From the NCBI RefSeq assembly GCF_001045675.1, contig NZ_LEKT01000022.1:1-47376 (forward strand): DNA of 47,376 nt. Direction: 5' to 3'. Positions 36,551 to 44,571 of this stretch are shown piece by piece (the first letter of the stretch is position 1; every line of letters starts with the position of its first letter). The stretch comes from Megasphaera cerevisiae DSM 20462 (lineage in GTDB: Bacteria; Bacillota; Negativicutes; Veillonellales; Megasphaeraceae). A program made the translations under genes and the position numbers. The notes under the pieces were generated by a model. The model saw nothing but the letters and a program-made list of their open reading frames with translations. It made no database searches and was not told the origin of the DNA.

Positions 36551-37206
36551 TTTAATTTTATATTACTTTAATTACTGCTATCTCCCACAGCAGCGGATAC
36601 TCTTTTGATGAAAAATAATTATAAAATACGTATCCTGAATTTTTTATACTGCCATTTATCCAGTAAAACAATATTTTCAGACCGCTCTATGCATCCCGGT
36701 CTGACAGTTCACATAGCAGCTGCATTGTCCTAGTACCTTTTTCAAAGACTCGTTTTACTTGTTCAATAGCTTGTCTGGCATCCCTGGACCGACTCTCTTA
36801 CAGACAGCTGCCGCTTCCATATTATCCTGATTTTCCACATAAGCAGCAATCTTATCAACCTGAACCCCTCTCCATCCGATTGAATATCAATTTGCAATAA
36901 TATTGCATACGACTTCCCCGAATAAGTGTCTCCATACTTACCTGCGACTAATCATATGCAAATGAATGCAGCAGTCAATACGCTTTTGAAAATACTTTCG
37001 TTTTAGCTGACAGCCGGATACTCATTGCCAAAACACAATATTTTTGCTAAACGTATATAGTTTTAACAATCTGACTATGTCTATCTTTTCACAATCAGGA
37101 ATACAAATACCAATCAAGATAAATAAAACAAACTGTCTGCCACGGCTATATCAGAAATACAGGGGGAGCATAAAAAAAATAATAGTTAACAACTTTTCCA
37201 CAAATA
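36551..37206. other. Gene-poor AT-rich gap
   Basis: No gene of convincing length or ribosome site is visible on either strand in this 650-base stretch. Scattered short frames are interrupted, which suggests decayed sequence. Confidence 0.4.
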
Positions 37207-37404
37207 TCAGAAGTATTTTTTCACATACCTCCTAACCGATTTCAAATTAAGTTCTGCATCACAAATGACAGCTTGACTCATATTCTCCTTCACCTCCTCT
37301 ATGCGGGGGGTAATGATATACTTACCTGCTTTATCCTCTTTTACTATACATAATTCCAAGAGATTGATCCAAGCATTTTTCGTGAAATGTACGTTTTTTT
37401 TCAC
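37207..37404 (-). CDS. Possible small protein, start uncertain (24 or 65 residues)
   Basis: A 65-codon frame opens at GTG 37404 without a ribosome site. Within it an ATG at 37281 has a very strong site (GAGGAGG ten bases away, GGAG also nearby) and encodes the 24-residue peptide MSQAVICDAELNLKSVRRY plus VKKYF, which is basic at its end. I do not recognise it. Either form could be real. A terminator-like stem does not follow directly. Confidence 0.3.
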   Translation of the reverse strand: MKKNVHFTKNAWINLLELCIVKEDKAGKYIITPRIEEVKENMSQAVICDAELNLKSVRRYVKKYF

Positions 37405-37420
37405 AACAGGGCGATTTGAA

Positions 37421-37471
37421 ATAAAAAAAAGGCTATATCGAAACTATAACAAACAGTTTCAATACAGCCTT
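37421..37471 (-). terminator. glcD terminator
   Basis: Arms 37429-37445 and 37455-37471 (AAGGCTATATCGAAACT / AGTTTCAATACAGCCTT) pair with two mismatches. On the minus strand eight T residues follow. Confidence 0.8.
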
Positions 37472-37495
37472 ATATATTTTTTTTACGGTACCTAC

Positions 37496-38905
37496 TTAAT
37501 CGACATCGACAAGTTTTCCCGGGTTCATAATTCCATTGGGATCCAGTGCTTTTTTGATCGCTTTGATCATATTCACCTCACCAGCTGGTGTACAAAGGGA
37601 AAATTCTTCCTTCTTTTTATACCCAATGCCATGTTCCCCGGACATTTTCCCGCCCAGCGCATATACACGCGGGAACAGGTCACGATGAAAAGTCTTAATT
37701 TTTTCAAACCATGCTTCCGGAGACAGCTTTTTGACATTCAACGGCAGAACATGAATATTTCCGTCACCAATGTGAGCCACTGTGACACAATAGAGATCAT
37801 ATTTTTCGCGCAGTTCCGGAATTTGTTTCGTAATATCGGCAATCTTATCCAGCGGTACGACAAAATCCTCCGTCTGAAACATCATATCAATGTTACGCGC
37901 GGCTTCGGCAAATTGCTTACGGAGCTTCCAGATACGCGCATCCGCTTCCAGCACGTCAATAGCACCATTGGCTTCAGCCAGATCGCATAATTTTTCCATT
38001 TTGCGGTCTGAATCTCCTTCATCAAACGTTTCCACCGTGACAATCACGTAATCGCAGCCATCATCAACATGCGGCATAGGCATATCCAAAAATTTGCAGG
38101 TCATGACCAAAGCCTCGTTATCCATAAATTCAATGCTGGTTGGATCAATTCCGGCCTTCAAAATTTTATTGGGGAGCGCAAAAGCTTCTTCATCGCTTTT
38201 AAATACGCATACCATGTTAAAGCTGTATGGCGGCAGCGGGCGAAGCTTGACCGTAACTTCTGTAATGATGCCTAATATGCCTTCAGAACCGGCAATCAGC
38301 TGTTCCAAACATAACCCAGTCGAGCATTTTTGAAGGCGTGCCCCCACATCAACAATATCTCCAGTCGGTGTAACAACCTTAAGACTATAAATCTGATGCC
38401 GCGTCGTCCCGTATTTGACGGCCTTATTCCCGCCGGCATTGTTGGCAACATTGCCGCCGATTTGACAGCTTTCGGCGCTGGACGGATCACCGGCATACAA
38501 CAAATTATGCTTCCGCGCTTCGGCCTGCAGATCACCGGTCATAACGCCAGTCTGACACGTAGCATACATGTTTTCAGCATCAAAGGTCAGAATCTTGTTC
38601 ATACGTTCCAATTCAATAACGATGCCACGATACACGGGAATTGCCCCACAAGCTACACCGGACCCGGCAGAACGCGGCGTCAGCGGCACAAGATGCGCAT
38701 TGGCTAATTTGACCACTGCGGCTACTTCTTCTGTCGATCCCGGAAATACAACAACTTCCGGCTTATGGAAATAATAAGAGTTGCCTTCTTCATCAGTCTG
38801 ATATGCTACTAAATGGTCGTCATCCGTTTTTACGTATTTTTCACCTAACACATTTTTCAGTTCAGCCAGTAATTCAGGAGTTACCGGATTAAATTTTTTT
38901 GTCAT
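37496..38905 (-). CDS. glcD: FAD-linked 2-hydroxyacid oxidase/dehydrogenase, GlcD family
   Basis: This PCMH-type flavoprotein oxidises a 2-hydroxy acid such as D-lactate or glycolate. The FAD-binding region has PLTPRSAGSGVACGAIPV, LLYAGDPSSAESCQIGGNVANNAGG and GILGIITEVTVKL. The C-terminal cap ends with GKMSGEHGIGYKKKEEF. The ATG at 38905, nine bases after GGAAG, gives 469 residues, which is normal. In anaerobic Firmicutes, relatives pair with electron-transfer flavoprotein for lactate oxidation, but no etf genes are adjacent. D-lactate is therefore a likely but unproven substrate. Confidence 0.88.
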   Translation of the reverse strand: MTKKFNPVTPELLAELKNVLGEKYVKTDDDHLVAYQTDEEGNSYYFHKPEVVVFPGSTEEVAAVVKLANAHLVPLTPRSAGSGVACGAIPVYRGIVIELERMNKILTFDAENMYATCQTGVMTGDLQAEARKHNLLYAGDPSSAESCQIGGNVANNAGGNKAVKYGTTRHQIYSLKVVTPTGDIVDVGARLQKCSTGLCLEQLIAGSEGILGIITEVTVKLRPLPPYSFNMVCVFKSDEEAFALPNKILKAGIDPTSIEFMDNEALVMTCKFLDMPMPHVDDGCDYVIVTVETFDEGDSDRKMEKLCDLAEANGAIDVLEADARIWKLRKQFAEAARNIDMMFQTEDFVVPLDKIADITKQIPELREKYDLYCVTVAHIGDGNIHVLPLNVKKLSPEAWFEKIKTFHRDLFPRVYALGGKMSGEHGIGYKKKEEFSLCTPAGEVNMIKAIKKALDPNGIMNPGKLVDVD

Positions 38906-38996
38906 TATGCAGCGCTTCCTTCCACTCAAATAGTACCTTTTCCATCCTTGGGCCGCTCGCGAGTGTAGGAAAACCACCGGCTCCAAAGGTGATTGA

Positions 38997-39028
38997 GCAC
39001 AGTATAGCACTAAAATCGGCCTTGTAAA
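38997..39028 (-). promoter_or_regulatory. glcD promoter
   Basis: On the minus strand TTTACA (39028-39023), a 16-base spacer and TATACT (39006-39001) with TGC before it, an extended -10. The leader is about 90 bases and can fold, but no known riboswitch was recognised. Confidence 0.55.
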
Positions 39029-39171
39029 GGCCCTATTTTACCTGCCTGCTGGTGCTGTCTCACTCAGGTACGGTGGTCTTTTCATGATAAATGCTGATAG
39101 TTTTACGTTTTACGATTGATATGCATTTCACGCATATACTTTTTAGGCATGTTTCTTATTCTAATTTAAAA

Positions 39172-41091
39172 TTACTCCGAAAGAATTTCCCATTTTTCGT
39201 AGGCAGCATCAAGCTTTAACCGGGTTTCTTCATACAAATTCGTAAGCTCCATCATCTTAGCCGAATCAATCTGATTTGCCGGTTCATTCATCTGTACTTC
39301 GTACATTTTGATGGTAGCCTCCAATTCAGCAATTTTCATTTCTATCTGCGCTATCTTTTGCGCCGCGCCATAAGTTTTTTTCTGAAACGGCAGCCGGGAT
39401 TCCACAGCGGGAACTGCTCGTGCCGGAGATTTTACTGCCGCAGGTGATGCCTTTACCTTATCTTTTTCCTGCTCAGCCAGCTCCTGTGCCGCTAATTCCG
39501 CCGCTTCCCGTTCTTTTTCACGGTAATACGTATAGTTTCCCAAAAAATCCTTGATTTTCTTTTGTTCCAACACCAGTGTCCGCGTCGTAATTTTATCCAA
39601 AAAGTACCGGTCATGCGATACGATGAGATAGGTACCGCCAAAATCCAGCAGAGCCTGTTCTAATATTTCTCGTGTCGGGATGTCCAGGTGATTAGTCGGT
39701 TCATCCAGAATAAGAAAGTTCGGCCCCTGCAAAAACAGCTTCAGCAGTGCCAAACGTGCCTGTTCGCCCCCGCTGAGACTGTCAATACTTTTAAATACAT
39801 CGTCGCCGCGAAATAGAAAGTGCCCCAGTACAGACCGCGCTTCGTCCTCTCCATAGCTGAATGCATTCATGATTTCCTCCAGCACGTTCCAAGCTCCATG
39901 CAGTTCTGTATGCTCCTGCGCAAAGTATCCGATGTGGACACGGCTGCCTAAGGTAATATGACCACGGACCGGCTCTTTTTCGCCCATAATCATGCGGATA
40001 AGAGTAGTCTTTCCCGTTCCGTTCGGACCAATCAGCGCAGCCGATTCGCCGCGGCGCAGCAGCAGTGACAGATGATCAAACAGTCTCCTTTCACCAAAAC
40101 CTCCGCAGATAGCATCCAGCACCAATACCTTTTGTCCGCACTCCTCTGCCGGCGCAAAATGAAACTGCAGCGTTGATGCCTCCGGTGCTAGTTCAATGCG
40201 TTCCAACCGATCCAGTTGAGATTGCCGTCCCCGTGCCTGCTTGGATTTAATACCGGCCTTATATTTCCGGATATATTCTTCTGTTTCCTGAATATGTTCC
40301 TGCTGTTTTTTATACGCGCTTTCCAAAGCCTTGCGCTGCTGCTCCCGCTGCGCCACATATTTCGAATAATTTCCTTTATATTTTGTAACCGTTCCGTGAT
40401 CCAGTTCTAAAATAGCCGTAGCCACATGATCCAGAAAATACCGGTCATGCGATACAATAAGGATGCCGCCGCCATAGGACAATAAATAGCCTTCAAGCCA
40501 CTCGAGCATTTCCATATCCAAATGATTAGTCGGTTCATCCAAAAATAAATAATCGGGGCGGCGTACCAGCGCTTTGGCCAAATTGATGCGTGTTTTTTGC
40601 CCGCCGGAAAAATTCTGTACCGGCCGGTCCAGATCTTCCTCCATGAAACCCAGTCCATGCACGATTTTACGCGACAAGGCTTCATACTCATATCCGCCCA
40701 GCCATTCAAACCGTTCCTGCAAGCGTGCATACCGGTTCATAAGCATTTCATCATCAGGCCGTTCCTGCATTTCCTTTTCTGCCAGCTTTAATTGTTCCTC
40801 CAGATGACGAACGTCATCCCATGCAGCGGTAATGGTCTGCTTCAGTGTGACTTCGTCATCAAAGGTGATATCCTGCTGAAGATAACCAACAGATTCCCCT
40901 TCTGAAACGATGAACGCGCCGCTGTCATATTCCTCTTCTCCCATCAGACACTTGAGAAGCGTCGATTTTCCCGCACCGTTTGCTCCAATAAGCCCGATAC
41001 GTTCTCCCCGCCGTATTTCAAATGTGACATTTTTAAAAATAGAATGAATGCCAAATGATTTTGCAAGTTTTTGTACTTTTATACTTCCCAT
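39172..41091 (-). CDS. ABC-F family ATPase
   Basis: Two ATP-binding cassettes sit in one chain without membrane helices: Walker A GANGAGKST near 37-45 with signature FSGGQKTR, and GPNGTGKTT with signature LSGGEQARLALL. The charged linker between them (KYVAQREQQRKALESAYKKQQ) and the C-terminal coiled coil (IAQIEMKIAELEATIKMYEVQ) are ABC-F features. These proteins act on ribosomes, in translation control or antibiotic protection. The 639-residue length and C-terminal coil fit the YdiF/Uup-like housekeeping group; a resistance role is not indicated. A TATAAT lies about 65 bases upstream. Confidence 0.93.
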   Translation of the reverse strand: MGSIKVQKLAKSFGIHSIFKNVTFEIRRGERIGLIGANGAGKSTLLKCLMGEEEYDSGAFIVSEGESVGYLQQDITFDDEVTLKQTITAAWDDVRHLEEQLKLAEKEMQERPDDEMLMNRYARLQERFEWLGGYEYEALSRKIVHGLGFMEEDLDRPVQNFSGGQKTRINLAKALVRRPDYLFLDEPTNHLDMEMLEWLEGYLLSYGGGILIVSHDRYFLDHVATAILELDHGTVTKYKGNYSKYVAQREQQRKALESAYKKQQEHIQETEEYIRKYKAGIKSKQARGRQSQLDRLERIELAPEASTLQFHFAPAEECGQKVLVLDAICGGFGERRLFDHLSLLLRRGESAALIGPNGTGKTTLIRMIMGEKEPVRGHITLGSRVHIGYFAQEHTELHGAWNVLEEIMNAFSYGEDEARSVLGHFLFRGDDVFKSIDSLSGGEQARLALLKLFLQGPNFLILDEPTNHLDIPTREILEQALLDFGGTYLIVSHDRYFLDKITTRTLVLEQKKIKDFLGNYTYYREKEREAAELAAQELAEQEKDKVKASPAAVKSPARAVPAVESRLPFQKKTYGAAQKIAQIEMKIAELEATIKMYEVQMNEPANQIDSAKMMELTNLYEETRLKLDAAYEKWEILSE

Positions 41092-41255
41092 TCAAAATTC
41101 CTTTCATGCACCTATCCCTATACCCATAAAGGCTCTCGCCTGATATAAAATTATATCATACTCGGAACCTTCATGGGTAGCCGCATTTCTGTTCTTTCGG
41201 TTCCAATAGTTAAACCTTTAACTTAATATTTCTTGACTTTTTTTGATTTTTTCTC

Positions 41256-41284
41256 TTGACAATACGGCGTTAGTTATGTACAAT
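41256..41284 (+). promoter_or_regulatory. Promoter of the T-box transcript
   Basis: TTGACA (41256-41261), a 17-base spacer and TACAAT (41279-41284): perfect -35 and near-perfect -10. Confidence 0.75.
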
Positions 41285-41290
41285 TGGCAT

Positions 41291-41600
41291 CAACAAATAA
41301 CAAAACAGTGTTGATTGGGAAAAGTAATACTGTCTGCTGACATTACAGAGAACCTGTTATTCGGTGCGAAACAGGATGAAAGCACATTATGAAAATCACC
41401 CAGGAGCTGCCAGCCGAACACCTTTGTGGTAAGTAAGCATGGCCGAGTGACAATCGTTATATTGTCGGGCATTGAACGCAGGAAAAATCCTCCGGTGATG
41501 TCTGTAAAAGAGGTCGTGTATAACGGTGTATGCGACAATAAGAGTGGTACCGCAGAGTGATTACACTTTGTCTCTTTCATAGAGACAAAGTGTTTTTTTA
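41291..41600 (+). ncRNA. T-box leader riboswitch
   Basis: The conserved T-box AGAGTGGTACCGC is at 41541-41553. Stem I landmarks are present: TGGG (41316-41319) pairing with CCCA (41399-41402), AGTA (41323-41326), AGAGA (41347-41351) and GGTGCGAAAC (41363-41372). The terminator stem ACACTTTGTCTCT / AGAGACAAAGTGT (41563-41593) is followed by seven T residues. The specifier loop reads GAA-A-ATC-A (41391-41398), so ATC (isoleucine) is the best reading, though AAT or CAC in neighbouring phases cannot be excluded. Uncharged tRNA would switch on the downstream transporter. Confidence 0.9.
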
Positions 41601-41671
41601 TTGGCCCGGGCAATCATACCGTTTGTTATTTTGCTGAATAACTTAATTTTTGATGTATGATGGAGGTATGT

Positions 41672-42670
41672 ATGATGATGAATGTTATAACAAGATTCAG
41701 TAATTTTGTTGGTAAAAATCTGACTTACCTGGTGCTGATCACAATTATCGGCGGCTATGCCGCTCCTGCGGCTTTTACCTGGTCTATTCATAATACGGTG
41801 CTTTTGCTCGGTGTGGTTATGTTCGGCATGGGCATGACGCTGCATGCTTCTGATTTTCGTCTTGTCGTGCAGCGCCCTCGTGAAGTTCTTGTCGGCTGTG
41901 TTGCTCATTACACGATTATGCCCCTTGTCGCCTATGGACTGGTCATGGCTTTCGGTCTGACTCCGGAACTGGCGGTCGGAATGATCCTCCTCGGCTCCTG
42001 CCCCAGCGGCACGGCTTCCAACGTCATGAGCTTTCTGGCAAAGGGTGACGTTCCCCTGGCTGTTTCCATCACAACAGTATCCACCCTGCTGGCTCCGCTC
42101 ATGATGCCGTTTCTTGTGTGGGCTTTAGCTGGCCAGTGGGTCACGGTTTCCTTCCTCGCCATGGCCATGACCGTCATGAAAGTAATTCTTCTGCCTCTGG
42201 TATTAGGCCTTTTAGTTCATCGTCTCGTCGGCGAAACCTATTTAGCGCAAATGCAAAAATGCCTGGTTCTTCTTTCTGCCTTCGCCGTACTTTCTATCCT
42301 TGGCGGCGTCGTGGCTGTCAATGGTGCTAAAATTGTTTCTCTCGGCCTCTTCATGGTGGTTCTTGTCTTACTCCACAATCTCTTTGGATTTGCTCTGGGA
42401 TATTTTACAACAGGCAAGCTCGGTTTTGGAAAACTGCAGCAGCACTCTGTTACGCTGGAAGTAGGTATGCAGAACGACGCGCTGGCCATCTCTATTGCAG
42501 CTGTTTACTTTGCACCTGCAGTAGCTATTCCGGCAGCTGTAGGTGCCGCTGTCCATCAAGTGACCGGGTCCTTGCTCGCCGGCATATTTGCCCGCCATAT
42601 GGATGCCCAAGAAGCCCGTCAGCAGGCGCATATTGCAAAAGAAACGTCAGCACCGGCAGCAGGTCATTAA
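41672..42670 (+). CDS. BASS-family sodium-dependent transporter
   Basis: This 332-residue protein has about nine or ten helices and the bile acid:sodium symporter family hallmarks: MFGMGMTLHASDFRLVVQRP, MILLGSCPSGTASNVMSFLAKGD and VTLEVGMQNDALAI. The two crossing-helix motifs keep the residues of the sodium sites. Bacterial members carry keto acids such as pantoate or branched-chain keto acids rather than bile acids. The T-box indicates control by an uncharged tRNA, so the substrate is probably an amino acid or its 2-oxo acid. The start at 41672 lies five bases after GGAGG; the ATGs at 41675 and 41678 are also possible. Confidence 0.9.
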   Translation: MMMNVITRFSNFVGKNLTYLVLITIIGGYAAPAAFTWSIHNTVLLLGVVMFGMGMTLHASDFRLVVQRPREVLVGCVAHYTIMPLVAYGLVMAFGLTPELAVGMILLGSCPSGTASNVMSFLAKGDVPLAVSITTVSTLLAPLMMPFLVWALAGQWVTVSFLAMAMTVMKVILLPLVLGLLVHRLVGETYLAQMQKCLVLLSAFAVLSILGGVVAVNGAKIVSLGLFMVVLVLLHNLFGFALGYFTTGKLGFGKLQQHSVTLEVGMQNDALAISIAAVYFAPAVAIPAAVGAAVHQVTGSLLAGIFARHMDAQEARQQAHIAKETSAPAAGH

Positions 42671-42738
42671 ACCATTTTATATGTATATAATAAAGGGCTG
42701 CATTCTCCCCAGTTTCGCAGTACCTGATATATAATACG

Positions 42739-42774
42739 AAAGAATCGCAGACCTTATATGCTGCGGTTCTTTCT
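42739..42774 (+). terminator. Terminator of the BASS transporter gene
   Basis: AAAGAATCGCAG (42739-42750) pairs with CTGCGGTTCTTT (42761-42772) with one mismatch, followed by a T-rich tail. Confidence 0.75.
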
Positions 42775-42811
42775 GTTTGCAAAATACGCATACAAAATTC
42801 ACTTTGCCCCA

Positions 42812-42841
42812 TTGCAGAATAGTTCACTTACATGGTATACT
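42812..42841 (+). promoter_or_regulatory. Promoter of the orphan small transcript
   Basis: TTGCAG (42812-42817), an 18-base spacer and TATACT (42836-42841) with TGG before it, an extended -10. No long plus-strand gene lies downstream. Confidence 0.6.
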
Positions 42842-42900
42842 TTAGATGTATAAATACTGATTATTTATTAAGTTTCATATTTAAAAAAGGAGGAGTAGTA

Positions 42901-42981
42901 ATGATGACAAAGGGCTTTTGGTATTTTTCTATACCCACAGCAATTAAAACTGCGTTGCTTTTGTCTCCTATTTATTTATAA
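42901..42981 (+). CDS. 26-residue hydrophobic peptide in an orphan transcript
   Basis: A very strong ribosome site (AAAGGAGGAG) lies eight bases before ATG 42901. The peptide begins MMTKGFWYFSIPTAIKTALL and ends LSPIYL: one short basic segment followed by a hydrophobic one. The transcript from the promoter at 42812-42841 would end at the terminator near 43100, about 250 bases, with no other gene. It could be a leader peptide whose structural gene was lost, a type I toxin-like peptide, or part of a dual-function RNA. Not recognised; the reality of translation rests on the ribosome site. Confidence 0.45.
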   Translation: MMTKGFWYFSIPTAIKTALLLSPIYL

Positions 42982-43068
42982 CCGTGCAGCCGCAGCAGCG
43001 GCCATAGACACGCTTCAGGACGTATAAACTACAGTGGAGGCCCAGTCCCTCGCATGGAAATACACAAC

Positions 43069-43101
43069 CCCCGCCCGACTCTAAATCGGGCGGGGTATTT
43101 T
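43069..43101 (+). terminator. Terminator of the orphan small transcript
   Basis: CCCCGCCCGA (43069-43078) pairs perfectly with TCGGGCGGGG (43086-43095), followed by TATTTTTA. The right side is T-rich only in the plus direction. Confidence 0.85.
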
Positions 43102-43136
43102 TATCGTCTCAGGCTTACAGACCCTATAACGGAATA

Positions 43137-43733
43137 TCAGCCAAATTTAGCAATGATCATATTACTCAGAAACTTAGCTGTTTCTTCTACTCCCAGCATA
43201 CTGCTGTCGATGAGAATATCCGTGTGCCGAAAATCTCCCTGTTTATAATGCGCATATTGCAGCTGATATTCATCACGCGCCGCATCAACCTCTTTGATCA
43301 TTCTGTCGGCCTCTGCCCCATCCATATGCAATAATTCCGTACAATTTTTCAGTCGCTTTTCATAAGGCGCATAAATAAAAATCCGCACGAGGTGTTCCGC
43401 ATGCCGCAGAATATAATCAGAACATCTGCCGACGAGAATACAGGATCTGGCATCAGCCAAATTTAACAGGATTTGCCGTTGTGCTTGAAACAGTGTATCC
43501 CGTTCATTCCCGGATCCGATTCCCAACGGAAAGCACATCTGCAAAAATTGATTTTTAGATGCCGATTCTTCTATATCGCTAGCTCGTTTCAAGGGTAACC
43601 CGGTTTGGGACGCCGCTATTTCAATAATATCCCGATCATAAAATTCAACGTTCAATTGTTCGGCCATACGCTGAGCAATCGGTCTACCCAGACTTCCAAA
43701 TTGCCTGTTGATCGTAACATGGAATTTTCTCAT
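43137..43733 (-). CDS. Cytidylate kinase-like family protein
   Basis: This 198-residue P-loop kinase-fold protein starts MRKFHVTINRQFGSLGRPIAQRMAEQL, the divergent loop typical of the 'cytidylate kinase-like' family, in which the classic GKST is absent. EFYDRDIIEIAA and CILVGRCSDYILR are conserved in it. Members are common in Firmicutes, often near ABC transporters, and their substrate is unknown; true CMP kinase is normally a different, longer protein. The ATG at 43733 is seven bases after GGAG. It is the last gene of the amino-acid transporter operon. Confidence 0.85.
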   Translation of the reverse strand: MRKFHVTINRQFGSLGRPIAQRMAEQLNVEFYDRDIIEIAASQTGLPLKRASDIEESASKNQFLQMCFPLGIGSGNERDTLFQAQRQILLNLADARSCILVGRCSDYILRHAEHLVRIFIYAPYEKRLKNCTELLHMDGAEADRMIKEVDAARDEYQLQYAHYKQGDFRHTDILIDSSMLGVEETAKFLSNMIIAKFG

Positions 43734-43785
43734 ATCATGTCTCCCCCATCCTGAGGCTCCGTCGTATACTGCCAAGAATACGGCT

Positions 43786-44515
43786 TTATGAATGCCATAC
43801 TTCCGGATTGACGCAGTCAATCAGCGGTTTTCCGGAAAAGCAATTGAAAATATTCTGTATCGCTATGGCCGACTTGCGCTGCCTTGTTTTTTCTGTATCA
43901 CTGCCGATATGCGGAGTAATAATCACATTAGAAAGCTGCAGCAGCGGATGATCTGCCGGCAGAGGTTCCTGTTCCGCCACATCCAGCGCCGCCCCTCCGA
44001 TTTCTCCCGTCTGCAGCGCTGTAATCAGGTCTGCCGTCACTACTGTATCGCCTCTGCCGATATTGATAAACAGCACAGTATGCTTCATCTGACGAAATGA
44101 CGCTAATGCAATACTGTGATACGTATCCGCATTAGAAGGCAAAACATTGATAATAACATCCGCTTGACGGTACAATTCCGGCAAAGCGGCATACTGCAGC
44201 ATATTACTTTCCAATTCACAGCGGCGATGCCGGTTATGGTATAAAACTTTCCGCGATATCAACATCCTCATAGCCTACAAAGTGTTGTACAATCAGGTGC
44301 AGCTGTTTTCCTTGGGCAATCACTGCTGCCGGCAGCTTCGAATGATAAGCCAACATCAACGCATCGGCACTGCCGATCTGTTTTTCCAGCTCCGTCAGAG
44401 GCATAACTCCGTCTCCCCGCCATTGCCGCACATTGAAATAGGGTGCCAGAGCCGGCACGATCTCCTTTTGAACTGACCCAGTAATTAATACAACCTTCTT
44501 CTCAGCAGTTTCCAT
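43786..44515 (-). pseudogene. D-2-hydroxyacid dehydrogenase with internal deletion and frameshift
   Basis: The N-terminal part (44515-44240) reads VVLITGSVQKEIVPALAPYF and ends VQHFVGYEDVDIAE, the family's N-terminal catalytic lobe. The C-terminal part (about 44245-43786, another frame) begins KVLYHNRHRR and contains ADVIINVLPSNADTYHSI, FINIGRGDTVV, GAALDVAEQEPLP and ITPHIGSDT with the catalytic His. The stretch that should lie between, about 85-90 residues including the G-x-G-x-x-G NAD loop, is missing, and the junction shifts the frame. The gene cannot encode an active enzyme. It lies downstream of an aminotransferase, whose 2-oxo acid product would have been its likely substrate. Confidence 0.85.
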
Positions 44516-44571
44516 TTTTCATACACTCCTCATACCAAGTTCCGGCCTCTGCCACAGTTACTTATGCTGTC

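Noticed and set aside
36551-37206. Hidden gene or prophage remnant next to the XRE regulator
   Set aside because: All frames are short and lack ribosome sites; no phage-type motif or attachment repeat seen.
43137-43820. Overlap between the kinase-like gene and the dehydrogenase pseudogene
   Set aside because: It arises only from the longest possible frame; the true start at 43733 has GGAG seven bases upstream, leaving a 52-base gap.
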